NCBI GenBank assembly: GCA_002405565.1
Contig: DHMB01000066.1
Location: forward strand, 17,364 to 23,248
From: Clostridiales bacterium UBA4653
GTDB taxonomy: Bacteria; Bacillota; Clostridia; Oscillospirales; CAG-272
Direction: 5' to 3'
Length of the DNA: 5,885 nucleotides
Translations under genes and position numbers: made by a program
Shown: positions 1 through 5,341 of the stretch, one piece after another
Position numbering within the stretch: position 1 is the stretch's first letter
Layout of the letters: the number at the start of each line of letters is the position of its first letter
Notes under the pieces: generated by a model
The model's input: the letters and a program-made list of their open reading frames with translations, nothing else
Database searches by the model: none
What the model was told of the DNA's origin: nothing

Positions 1-1544
1 TCCGCGTTACCGCCGAGCATGATATCCGTTCCGCGTCCCGCCATGTTGGTCGATATCGTCACGGCGCCGAATTTGCCCGCCTGCGCGATTATCTCCGCCT
101 CGCGCTTGTGCTGCTTTGCGTTGAGGACGTTATGCGCAATGCCCTCTTTTTTCAGAAGCGCGGAAAGTATCTCGGATTTTTCAACCGATACCGTACCGAC
201 AAGCACAGGCTGACCCTTTTCGTGGCAAGCCTCTATCTGTCTTATGATTGCGCGGTATTTCGCGTCCGTATTTTTATAGACGACGTCATTGCGGTCGACT
301 CTTATCATGGGCTTGTTCGTCGGCACCTCGACAACGTCAAGACCGTAAATCTCGCGGAACTCGTTTTCCTCCGTCAAAGCAGTACCGGTCATACCGGAGA
401 GCTTTGAATAAAGGCGGAACAGGTTCTGATAGGTTATCGTCGCAAGAGTCTGGTTTTCGTTCTGAATGTCGACCTTTTCCTTTGCCTCAATAGCCTGATG
501 GAGTCCGTTTGAGAAGCGTTTTCCGGGCATGATTCTTCCCGTGAACGAGTCGACTATCATGACCTTGCCGTCGGTGACGACGTAGTCAACGTCCCTCTTC
601 ATGATACCGTGCGCGTGAAGCGCCTCGTTTATATAGTGATAAAGCGAGTTGTTTTCGGGGTCGGAAAGGTTTTCAACCTCGAAGAAGCTCTCCGCCTTCG
701 CAATGCCCCTTGCCGTCAGCGTCGCTTTTTTGCCCTTTTCGTCGACGATATAGTCCTCGGCGACGTCGTCGTTATCGCTCTTTGTGTCCATCTCCTTTAC
801 GACCTTTGCGCGCAGGCGACGGACAAATGCGTCCGCTTTTTTATAGATGTCGTTCGGCTTTTCGCCCATACCGGAAATGATGAGCGGCGTTCTCGCCTCG
901 TCTATGAGGATTGAGTCCACCTCGTCGACAATGGCAAAATTCAGCTCGCGCTGAACAAGTCCGCCGTGACTTATCGCCATGTTGTCGCGGAGGTAGTCAA
1001 AGCCGAATTCCGTGTTCGTTCCGTATGTTATGTCCGCCGAATACGCCTTCTGTTTTTCCTCGGTGCTCTGCCCCTGAAGGATAAGCCCCGTTGAAAGTCC
1101 GAGGAAGCCGTAAACCTTGCCCATCTCCTCGCTGTCGCGGCGGGCAAGATATTCGTTGACCGTGACTATATGCACGCCCTTTCCCGTCAGAGCGTTGAGG
1201 TATGCGGGCATGGTTGCAACGAGCGTCTTTCCTTCGCCGGTTTTCATCTCCGCAATTCTGCCCTGATGAAGAATTATTCCGCCGAGAATCTGAACTCTGT
1301 ACGGTTTTTTGCCGATGGCTCTCGCCGCCGCCTCCCTGACCGCGGCAAACGCCTCGGGAAGGATGTCGTCAAGAGTTTCGCCTGCTGCAAGCCTGTTTTT
1401 GAATTCCGGCGTGACGGAGGAAAGCTCGCTGTCCGTCATTGCGGCATATTTATCAGAAAGCGCGTCCGTTTTGTCAACTATGGGCATGAGCTTTTTGATC
1501 TGACGGTCGCTGTATGTTCCGAAGATTTTTTCGATCAAAGACAT
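1..1544 (-). CDS. secA: Protein translocase ATPase SecA, N-terminal part (3' end outside window)
   Basis: SecA is the cytosolic ATPase motor that pushes preproteins through the SecYEG channel. Only the first 514 codons are in the window; the reading frame is open to the window edge, and the full family length is roughly 800-900 residues. The start reads MSLIEKIFGT. Walker A KTGEGKT is at about 101-107, GTNTEFGFDYLRDNM at about 175-189, and the DEAD-like motif DEVDSILIDEAR at about 207-218. The preprotein cross-linking region follows. The visible end, TNMAGRGTDIMLGGNA, is the helicase motif VI region of the second nucleotide-binding fold. The ATG at 1544-1542 is preceded by AAAGGAG at 1561-1555 with 10 bases between, and the length before Walker A is normal for the family. 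The gene is divergent from the plus-strand holin-like unit. No frameshift or missing motif is seen in the covered part. Confidence 0.98.
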   Translation of the reverse strand, partial: MSLIEKIFGTYSDRQIKKLMPIVDKTDALSDKYAAMTDSELSSVTPEFKNRLAAGETLDDILPEAFAAVREAAARAIGKKPYRVQILGGIILHQGRIAEMKTGEGKTLVATMPAYLNALTGKGVHIVTVNEYLARRDSEEMGKVYGFLGLSTGLILQGQSTEEKQKAYSADITYGTNTEFGFDYLRDNMAISHGGLVQRELNFAIVDEVDSILIDEARTPLIISGMGEKPNDIYKKADAFVRRLRAKVVKEMDTKSDNDDVAEDYIVDEKGKKATLTARGIAKAESFFEVENLSDPENNSLYHYINEALHAHGIMKRDVDYVVTDGKVMIVDSFTGRIMPGKRFSNGLHQAIEAKEKVDIQNENQTLATITYQNLFRLYSKLSGMTGTALTEENEFREIYGLDVVEVPTNKPMIRVDRNDVVYKNTDAKYRAIIRQIEACHEKGQPVLVGTVSVEKSEILSALLKKEGIAHNVLNAKQHKREAEIIAQAGKFGAVTISTNMAGRGTDIMLGGNA

Positions 1545-1612
1545 TTATTTTCCGCTCCTTTGAGAGTTTATTTTTCATTTTGTCAACAGTTATGCATTCT
1601 AATGCAATTTAT

Positions 1613-1618
1613 ATTATA
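1613..1618 (-). promoter_or_regulatory. Probable -10 element of the secA promoter
   Basis: On the minus strand, 1618-1613 reads TATAAT, a perfect sigma-A -10 hexamer. It would place the transcript start near 1606, about 60 bases before the secA start codon. The hexamer 17 bp upstream (TGGTAT, 1641-1636) is a weak -35 with 3 of 6 matches. The surrounding DNA is very AT-rich, so a chance match is possible. No other convincing pair was found between here and the secA start. Confidence 0.45.
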
Positions 1619-1706
1619 CTATATATCCGCCGCGAATACCATAATAAATTGTTAAAAAAATCAAAACTTTGCCCCTTGCGGAAGTATTTTTCCCCGTTGC
1701 AAGCCC

Positions 1707-1727
1707 GATTTTCAATGGATTTTTCAA
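1707..1727 (+). repeat. Short direct repeat GATTTTCAA / GATTTTTCAA upstream of the holin-unit promoter
   Basis: GATTTTCAA at 1707-1715 is followed by GATTTTTCAA at 1718-1727. The start-to-start period is 11 bp, about one helical turn. The repeat lies upstream of the LexA-like box and the -35 element, in an AT-rich stretch that could also act as an UP element. It may be a regulator site or simply low-complexity DNA. Confidence 0.3.
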
Positions 1728-1733
1728 AAAATA

Positions 1734-1747
1734 TAAACATTTGTTCG
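1734..1747 (-). promoter_or_regulatory. Putative LexA (SOS) operator
   Basis: The minus strand reads CGAACAAATGTTTA. Compared with the known Bacillus subtilis LexA consensus CGAACRNRYGTTYC, 13 of 14 positions fit; only the last base differs. The core GAAC-N4-GTTT is a near-perfect inverted repeat. The site ends 8 bp before the -35 element of the plus-strand promoter, about -57 to -44 relative to the predicted start of transcription. It is therefore positioned to control the XhlA/holin unit. It is about 190 bp upstream of the secA start codon and well upstream of the secA -10, so control of secA is less likely. Operator function is inferred from sequence only. Confidence 0.6.
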
Positions 1748-1755
1748 TTTTTCTA

Positions 1756-1784
1756 TTTACAAATGACCTGAAATGTGGTATAAT
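1756..1784 (+). promoter_or_regulatory. Strong sigma-A promoter of the XhlA/holin unit
   Basis: The -35 element is TTTACA (1756-1761). A 17-bp spacer leads to a perfect TATAAT -10 (1779-1784), and TGG directly before it forms an extended -10. Transcription is expected to start at about 1790-1792. This is the best promoter in the window. The GAGGAG at 1786-1791 sits at or before the start of transcription, so it probably cannot serve as a ribosome binding site for this transcript. Confidence 0.85.
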
Positions 1785-1789
1785 AGAGG

Positions 1790-1808
1790 AGCAATCGGAA
1801 AGATTGCT
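1790..1808 (+). other. Stem-loop at the predicted 5' end of the holin-unit mRNA
   Basis: AGCAATC (1790-1796) pairs perfectly with GATTGCT (1802-1808) around the loop GGAAA. The stem begins at the predicted transcription start. A 5'-terminal hairpin of this kind often stabilises mRNA. It also covers the TTG at 1804, which argues against that codon as the start of the following gene. The palindrome TTGCGCGCAA (1809-1818) and a small CGAAA/TTTCG hairpin (1826-1839) follow in the same leader. Confidence 0.5.
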
Positions 1809-1872
1809 TTGCGCGCAACCCTTACCGAAAAGATTTTCGCGCGCGAGCGGGGAAAAACCAAAGCGGAAGCGG

Positions 1873-2205
1873 GTGATCCCTCTGGGAGATTACATCTCGG
1901 AAAAAGAAGAAAACATTTCTCCCTCGCAGGGAGAACGCATTGTCAAAATCGAGGAGCGGGAGAAGATCAATTCGCACAGAATCGATAAGCTCGAAGCCCT
2001 CGCCAATGCGATAAACAGTCAGAATGAAAACATAACCCGTCTTGTCATTCAGCTTGAGGAAGCGAACCGCAGGCTTGAAAATCAGGACGAGCGGCTCTGC
2101 GATATAGAAAAACAGCCGATCATCAGGTTTACGTCTGTCGTAAAGGCTGTGATATCCGCAGTTGCCGGAGCGGTTGCGGGCGCGCTTATCAGTCTGCTTT
2201 TATAA
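1873..2205 (+). CDS. XhlA-like holin-associated coiled-coil membrane protein
   Basis: This is a small protein of about 110 residues. A polar, heptad-rich stretch (about 20-80) contains ERIVKIEER and HRIDKLE, the signature layout of phage XhlA/haemolysin-type proteins. A single hydrophobic C-terminal segment rich in Ala, Gly and Val (about 88-110) ends in LLL. In phages such proteins sit beside a holin and anchor or assist it at the membrane during lysis. Here the next gene is a holin-like protein 55 bp downstream. The start is uncertain. The frame contains no ATG after the promoter, and GTG at 1873 is chosen because it lies downstream of the transcription start and keeps the whole domain. TTG at 1804 (133 residues, GAGGAG 12 bases upstream) is the alternative, but it lies in a hairpin and its ribosome site would not be transcribed. 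A CTG at 1882, just after GGTGATC, is a remote option. The family call is by pattern, not by search. Confidence 0.75.
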   Translation: MIPLGDYISEKEENISPSQGERIVKIEEREKINSHRIDKLEALANAINSQNENITRLVIQLEEANRRLENQDERLCDIEKQPIIRFTSVVKAVISAVAGAVAGALISLLL

Positions 2206-2212
2206 TTCACGG

Positions 2213-2247
2213 AAAGGAGTGCGGCTCCGCCGTGAAGGAAGCGGCGG
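2213..2247 (+). promoter_or_regulatory. Structured translation-initiation region of the holin-like gene
   Basis: AAAGGAG (2213-2219) is a strong Shine-Dalgarno sequence but lies 41 bases from the holin ATG at 2261. Between them CCGCCG (2227-2232) can pair with CGGCGG (2242-2247) around the loop TGAAGGAAG, which itself carries AAGGA. Folding would bring the upstream site to about 20 bases from the ATG. A GTG at 2232 lies 12 bases after AAAGGAG and opens a 20-codon frame (2232-2294) that overlaps the holin start out of frame. Confidence 0.4.
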
Positions 2248-2260
2248 TGTCGCTTGTTTT

Positions 2261-2584
2261 ATGCTCGGATTTTTATCTGAATACTGGCTTTTGATATTGG
2301 TCTGCGCGGTGTTTGTCGCCGCTGTCGTCATTCTCGCCCGCAAGGGCTACAAAAAAGAAGCGAAGGCAATCGCGCTTTCGCTTGTGGCGGCGGCAGAGGA
2401 ACGTTACGGCGGCGGGACGGGAGAGATAAAATATTCAGCCGTGGCGGCGGCTTTATACAGTCGACTTCCAGCGGCGGCAAGAATATTGCTTGATGAAAAA
2501 ACGATATCCTCCGTCATCGAGGACGCCGTAAAAAAGCTCAAAAAATATCTTTCTTCGGAAAACGAAGAAGCACCGCAGACATGA
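2261..2584 (+). CDS. Small phage-type holin, LL-H family-like
   Basis: The 107-residue protein has one strong N-terminal membrane segment (about 7-26, after MLGFLSEYW). A basic turn (RKGYKKEAK) follows, then an amphipathic domain with EERYGGGTGEIKYS (about 46-59) and VIEDAVKKLKKYL near the end. The layout 'short N-terminus, one membrane helix, AEE-GGGTG-K-Y, C-terminal amphipathic helix' is that of holins of the Lactobacillus phage LL-H superfamily common in Clostridia phages. These form membrane lesions that release endolysin. The ATG at 2261 is chosen because it gives the usual family N-terminus, although it has no close ribosome binding site. The gene forms a unit with the XhlA-like gene upstream and ends at a strong terminator. 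No endolysin gene follows. The call is from remembered family patterns and was not verified by search. Confidence 0.75.
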   Translation: MLGFLSEYWLLILVCAVFVAAVVILARKGYKKEAKAIALSLVAAAEERYGGGTGEIKYSAVAAALYSRLPAAARILLDEKTISSVIEDAVKKLKKYLSSENEEAPQT

Positions 2585-2596
2585 TATCGATTTTCG

Positions 2597-2626
2597 CAGA
2601 AAACGGCGCAAATGCGCCGTTTTCTG
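2597..2626 (+). terminator. Rho-independent terminator after the holin-like gene
   Basis: A perfect 13-bp stem (2597-2609 with 2614-2626) has the 4-base loop AAAT. It contains a GC core (CGGCGC/GCGCCG) flanked by an A-run on the left and a T-run on the right, and starts 13 bp after the holin stop codon. The symmetry means it could stop transcription from either strand. It separates the holin unit from the aspartokinase unit. Confidence 0.8.
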
Positions 2627-2673
2627 TTTACTTTGAGCCGAAACGCGGGCTGTCCTTTTGTCGCATTTTGTCA

Positions 2674-2679
2674 TATTAT
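2674..2679 (+). promoter_or_regulatory. Weak -10-like element before the aspartokinase gene
   Basis: TATTAT (2674-2679, 5 of 6 matches to TATAAT) lies between the preceding terminator and the aspartokinase ribosome site. No good -35 hexamer is seen 16-18 bp upstream. If it is the promoter, the leader is only about 20 bases. No lysine riboswitch or T-box fits in the roughly 75 bp available. Confidence 0.25.
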
Positions 2680-2703
2680 AAAGCGGGAGGTGATAAATTT
2701 TCC

Positions 2704-4005
2704 GTGGAAAACAAAATCAAGGCTGTGAAATTCGGCGGAAGCTCCCTCTGTGACGCGAAAAGAATCGATAATGCCGCAAAGATTGTCCTTGCGGAAAGCG
2801 GGCGGCGGTATGTGGCGGTCAGCGCGCCGGGAAAAAGATTTCCGGACGACGAAAAAATAACGGATATGCTTTATCGCGCGTTCATGTCGACGGGGGACGA
2901 ATTTTATTCAATACTCGAAAAAATCAAAGCCCGTTTTGACGGGATAATCTCCGAGCTTGCCGTTCCCGTCTCGCTCGACGGCGATTTTTCCGAGCTCCTC
3001 TATGCCCGCAAAAATTATTTCGGCAGGGACTATTTTGCGTCACGCGGGGAATATTTCTGCGCAAGAATTTTTGCGGCATACCTCGGTTATGACTTTGTCG
3101 ACGCCGCAAAATGCGTTTCCTTCGGCGATGACGGAGCGTTTCTCCCCGAAATCACAAAAAGGCGCACGGCGGCAGAGCTTTCAAAGTCGGAAAGGGCGGT
3201 CGTTCCGGGGTTTTACGGCAGTATGCCCGGAGGGACTCTGAAAACCTTTGAGCGCGGCGGCTCGGACATAACGGGAGCGATTCTCGCCTCCGCCATGGGC
3301 TGCGACGAATACGAAAACTGGACTGACGTCGCCGGATTTATGTCCGCCGACCCGAAAACTGTTGACAATCCGAAAACAATCGGTATAATAACATATAAAG
3401 AGCTGAGACGTCTTTCTTTTATGGGCGCGGGCGTGCTCCACGAGGATTCGGTTCTCCCGATTATGAGCGAAAGAATTCCCGTGATAATCAAGAGCACTCT
3501 TGACCCGTCCGCCCCCGGAACGCGCGTCGTTTACGACAGGGACGGAAAAGAAAGCGACGTTTGCGGCATAGCGGGCAGAAAGGGGTTTTCTGTCCTGCGC
3601 ATATGCAAAACGAAAATAGCGGCAAGCGCGTCGGACGCGGAAAAAATCATGCGGATATTTGCGCAGAAAGGTATTTACCCCGTTTGCGTTTCGTCCGGAG
3701 TGGACTGTGTTTCGTTTACCGTCCCGCGGGACTTCCTGACAGGCAGAGAGGATTATATCCGCAATGAAATCTGCGCCTGCTCGGAGCCTTCGTGCGTGAC
3801 GCTCGGAGACGACTGCGCGCTCATCGCGATTGTCGGCGCCGACATCGGGCAAAGACTTTCGGAGGTGTTCTCCGCGCTTGACGGGGACGACATTCCCGTA
3901 ATTTCCGTCGACGCAGGCTCAGGTGACGGGGGAATCACCGTCGGCGTCCGCGAGGACGACCTTCACCGCGCAATAAAAGCTCTTTACAGAAAACTTATAA
4001 AGTAG
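2704..4005 (+). CDS. Aspartate kinase (monofunctional, two C-terminal ACT domains)
   Basis: Aspartokinase phosphorylates L-aspartate to 4-phospho-L-aspartate, the first step of lysine, threonine, methionine and diaminopimelate synthesis. The 433-residue protein has the N-terminal kinase motif VKFGGSS (8-14), SAPGKRF (about 40-46), PGFYG in the middle, the aspartate/ATP-site motif RGGSD (184-188), and WTDVAGFMSADP (206-217). Two ACT-type regulatory modules follow at about 295-355 and 371-433, indicating feedback control by a pathway end product. The length and the SAPGKRF form match the aspartokinases of Clostridia. GTG at 2704 is the start: GGGAGGTGAT (2685-2694) precedes it, and the conserved N-terminus begins five residues later. 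The in-frame ATG at 2581 is rejected because it would translate through the terminator. The ECF gene follows after 11 bp. The substrate-level call is firm; the effector amino acid cannot be read from sequence. Confidence 0.95.
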   Translation: MENKIKAVKFGGSSLCDAKRIDNAAKIVLAESGRRYVAVSAPGKRFPDDEKITDMLYRAFMSTGDEFYSILEKIKARFDGIISELAVPVSLDGDFSELLYARKNYFGRDYFASRGEYFCARIFAAYLGYDFVDAAKCVSFGDDGAFLPEITKRRTAAELSKSERAVVPGFYGSMPGGTLKTFERGGSDITGAILASAMGCDEYENWTDVAGFMSADPKTVDNPKTIGIITYKELRRLSFMGAGVLHEDSVLPIMSERIPVIIKSTLDPSAPGTRVVYDRDGKESDVCGIAGRKGFSVLRICKTKIAASASDAEKIMRIFAQKGIYPVCVSSGVDCVSFTVPRDFLTGREDYIRNEICACSEPSCVTLGDDCALIAIVGADIGQRLSEVFSALDGDDIPVISVDAGSGDGGITVGVREDDLHRAIKALYRKLIK

Positions 4006-4016
4006 AGGAATCTGAA

Positions 4017-4625
4017 ATGAAAAATGAACGTCTGCGCACAATGGTAAAGCTCGCAATGCTCGTCGCACTGCTCGCGATATTCTGCTTTACCCCGCTCGGC
4101 TTTTTGAAGATAGGCATAGTTGAAATCACCTTTAATATGATACCGATTATAATCGGCGCGATAGCCGTCGGCCCCGCCGCGGGCGCCGTCCTCGGCGCAC
4201 TTTTCGGCGCGGCGAGCTTCTGGCAGTGCTTCGGACAAAGCACCTTCGGAACATTGCTGTTCGGAGTAAATCCTTTTTATACGGCGCTGATCTGCTTTGT
4301 GCCCAGAATTCTGGCGGGACTTCTCCCCGGTCTGATTTTCCGCGCGATGACGAAAAAGAGGGACAATATCGCCGCATATTTCGTTTCCGCGGCTGTCGGC
4401 TCGCTCACAAACACCGTCCTTTTCGTCGGCGGCTTCTGTCTGCTCTTTAAGGACACAATGCTCGGCATGGCGGGCGATCAGGGACTTTCCCCTCTCGCGT
4501 TCATAGCGGTTGCATTTCTTCTCAACGCAACGGTTGAACTCGTTGCAAACACGGCGATTGCCGCAGGCGTTTCAAAGGCGCTCTCAAAGGTTGAAAAATC
4601 CCGGGCGAAGAAATACGAAGAATAA
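4017..4625 (+). CDS. ECF transporter S component (substrate-binding membrane subunit)
   Basis: The 202-residue integral membrane protein has about six hydrophobic segments and a charged C-terminal tail (EKSRAKKYEE). S components bind a vitamin or other small nutrient and work with a shared EcfA/EcfA'/EcfT energising module, which is not encoded here. An AxxxA motif in the first membrane helix (13-17) matches the contact known to bind EcfT. TPLGFLKIG, followed by IPIIIGAIAVGPAAGAVLGALFGA, split by a short turn, and NPFYTALICFVPRILAGLLPG resemble the PanT-like branch of the family. The substrate is not determined. ATG at 4017 has GAGG (4005-4008) 8 bases upstream, overlapping the aspartokinase stop codon. 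The 11-bp gap implies co-transcription with aspartokinase, so a substrate tied to aspartate-family metabolism or pantothenate is possible but only inferred. Confidence 0.88.
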   Translation: MKNERLRTMVKLAMLVALLAIFCFTPLGFLKIGIVEITFNMIPIIIGAIAVGPAAGAVLGALFGAASFWQCFGQSTFGTLLFGVNPFYTALICFVPRILAGLLPGLIFRAMTKKRDNIAAYFVSAAVGSLTNTVLFVGGFCLLFKDTMLGMAGDQGLSPLAFIAVAFLLNATVELVANTAIAAGVSKALSKVEKSRAKKYEE

Positions 4626-4626
4626 C

Positions 4627-4654
4627 AAAAATCCCCGCCGGAGCGGGGATTTTT
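4627..4654. terminator. Bidirectional terminator between convergent units
   Basis: A 12-bp perfect stem (4627-4638 with 4643-4654; core ATCCCCGC/GCGGGGAT) has the loop CGGA. An A-run sits on one side and a T-run on the other, so it reads as a rho-independent terminator on both strands. It starts one base after the ECF stop codon and abuts the stop codon of the minus-strand deacetylase, leaving almost no spare DNA between the two units. Confidence 0.92.
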
Positions 4655-5341
4655 TCATCTTATAAGCTCGGAAACCGTCACAAATTCATAGCCCTCCGAT
4701 ATAAGATACGGCAAAAGAATTTTCAGCGCGTCAAGGGTGTGCGCGCCGTCGCGGGTAAAATCATGGAAGAGGATAATGCTTCCGTCGCGGACGTTTTTCT
4801 TCACGTTCGCAACGATCTCATCCGTCTTTGACATCGCCCAGTCGCGGGTGTCGACGTTCCACAAAACGACGTCGCAGCCGCACGCCCGCGCAAGCTCGAC
4901 AGTCGACGAAGAATATGACCCCTCCGGCGGACGGAAAAGCACGGGGGCTTTTCCCGTTATGCTTTTTATCGTCTCGGAAGCCTCGTTTATCTCGCATTTG
5001 CCCTCGCCGTCCTTGCATTTTCTCATCGGCTTGTGATGATAGGTATGATTGCCTATCTCATGTCCCTCGGCAGCCTCGCGGGCGATGAGGTCGGGATAAT
5101 ATTTTGCGTTTTCCCCGACGACGAAAAACGTCGCGCGGACGGAGTTTTCCGCAAGAAAATCAAGTATTTCCGCGGTTTTCCGCGGGTGCGGGCCGTCGTC
5201 AAAGGTTATGGCGATACGCTTTCCGCAACCGTCCGCGCCGGAATATATCACGTTGCCGGAAGCATAAACGTTTACGCATGGAAAAAACGCGAATATAACT
5301 GTAAACACGGCGCAGAGCGCGCGCCTGACCGACGCTTTCAT
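4655..5341 (-). CDS. Secreted polysaccharide deacetylase (NodB/CE4 family)
   Basis: CE4 enzymes remove acetyl groups from N-acetylated sugars such as peptidoglycan or other envelope glycans, using a divalent metal. The 228-residue protein begins with a signal peptide (MKASVRRAL, a hydrophobic core, VYA before Ser28; predicted cut near 27). All NodB motifs are present: TFDDGP (46-51, catalytic/metal Asp pair), HTYHH (99-103, metal His pair), RPPEGS (137-142), DTRDW (164-168) and ILFHD (190-194). An unusual lysine-rich loop, RKCKDGEGKC (107-116), with two cysteines follows the metal motif. The ATG at 5341-5339 has GGAGG 4 bases upstream (5350-5346). The ATGA at 5341-5338 overlaps the stop of the upstream PdaA-like gene, so the two are probably translationally coupled. 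It is not attributable to a specific subfamily. The exported location is inferred from the signal peptide. Confidence 0.93.
   Translation of the reverse strand: MKASVRRALCAVFTVIFAFFPCVNVYASGNVIYSGADGCGKRIAITFDDGPHPRKTAEILDFLAENSVRATFFVVGENAKYYPDLIAREAAEGHEIGNHTYHHKPMRKCKDGEGKCEINEASETIKSITGKAPVLFRPPEGSYSSSTVELARACGCDVVLWNVDTRDWAMSKTDEIVANVKKNVRDGSIILFHDFTRDGAHTLDALKILLPYLISEGYEFVTVSELIR

Noticed and set aside
1581..1586. Perfect TTGACA on the minus strand upstream of secA
   Set aside because: No acceptable -10 hexamer lies 16-18 bp downstream, and the position overlaps the secA leader close to its ribosome site.
1170..1655. 161-codon plus-strand open frame
   Set aside because: It lies antisense to secA, whose protein motifs are unmistakable, and its product resembles no known family. 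It is a shadow frame.
1773..1988. 71-codon plus-strand frame starting at an ATG within the promoter
   Set aside because: Its ATG overlaps the extended -10 region and so would not be transcribed from this promoter. The frame overlaps the XhlA-like coding sequence, whose coiled-coil and membrane pattern is convincing.
2627..2703. Possible lysine riboswitch or T-box before aspartokinase
   Set aside because: Only about 75 bases separate the terminator from the start codon, with no stem-rich conserved core. This is too short for either element.
3181..3852. 223-codon minus-strand open frame inside aspartokinase
   Set aside because: It is a long antisense frame favoured by GC-rich codon positions. 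The plus-strand frame encodes a complete aspartokinase, and no ribosome site or known fold supports the antisense frame.
4226..4450. Short frames on both strands inside the ECF gene
   Set aside because: They are arginine-rich shadow translations of a membrane protein gene, without family resemblance.
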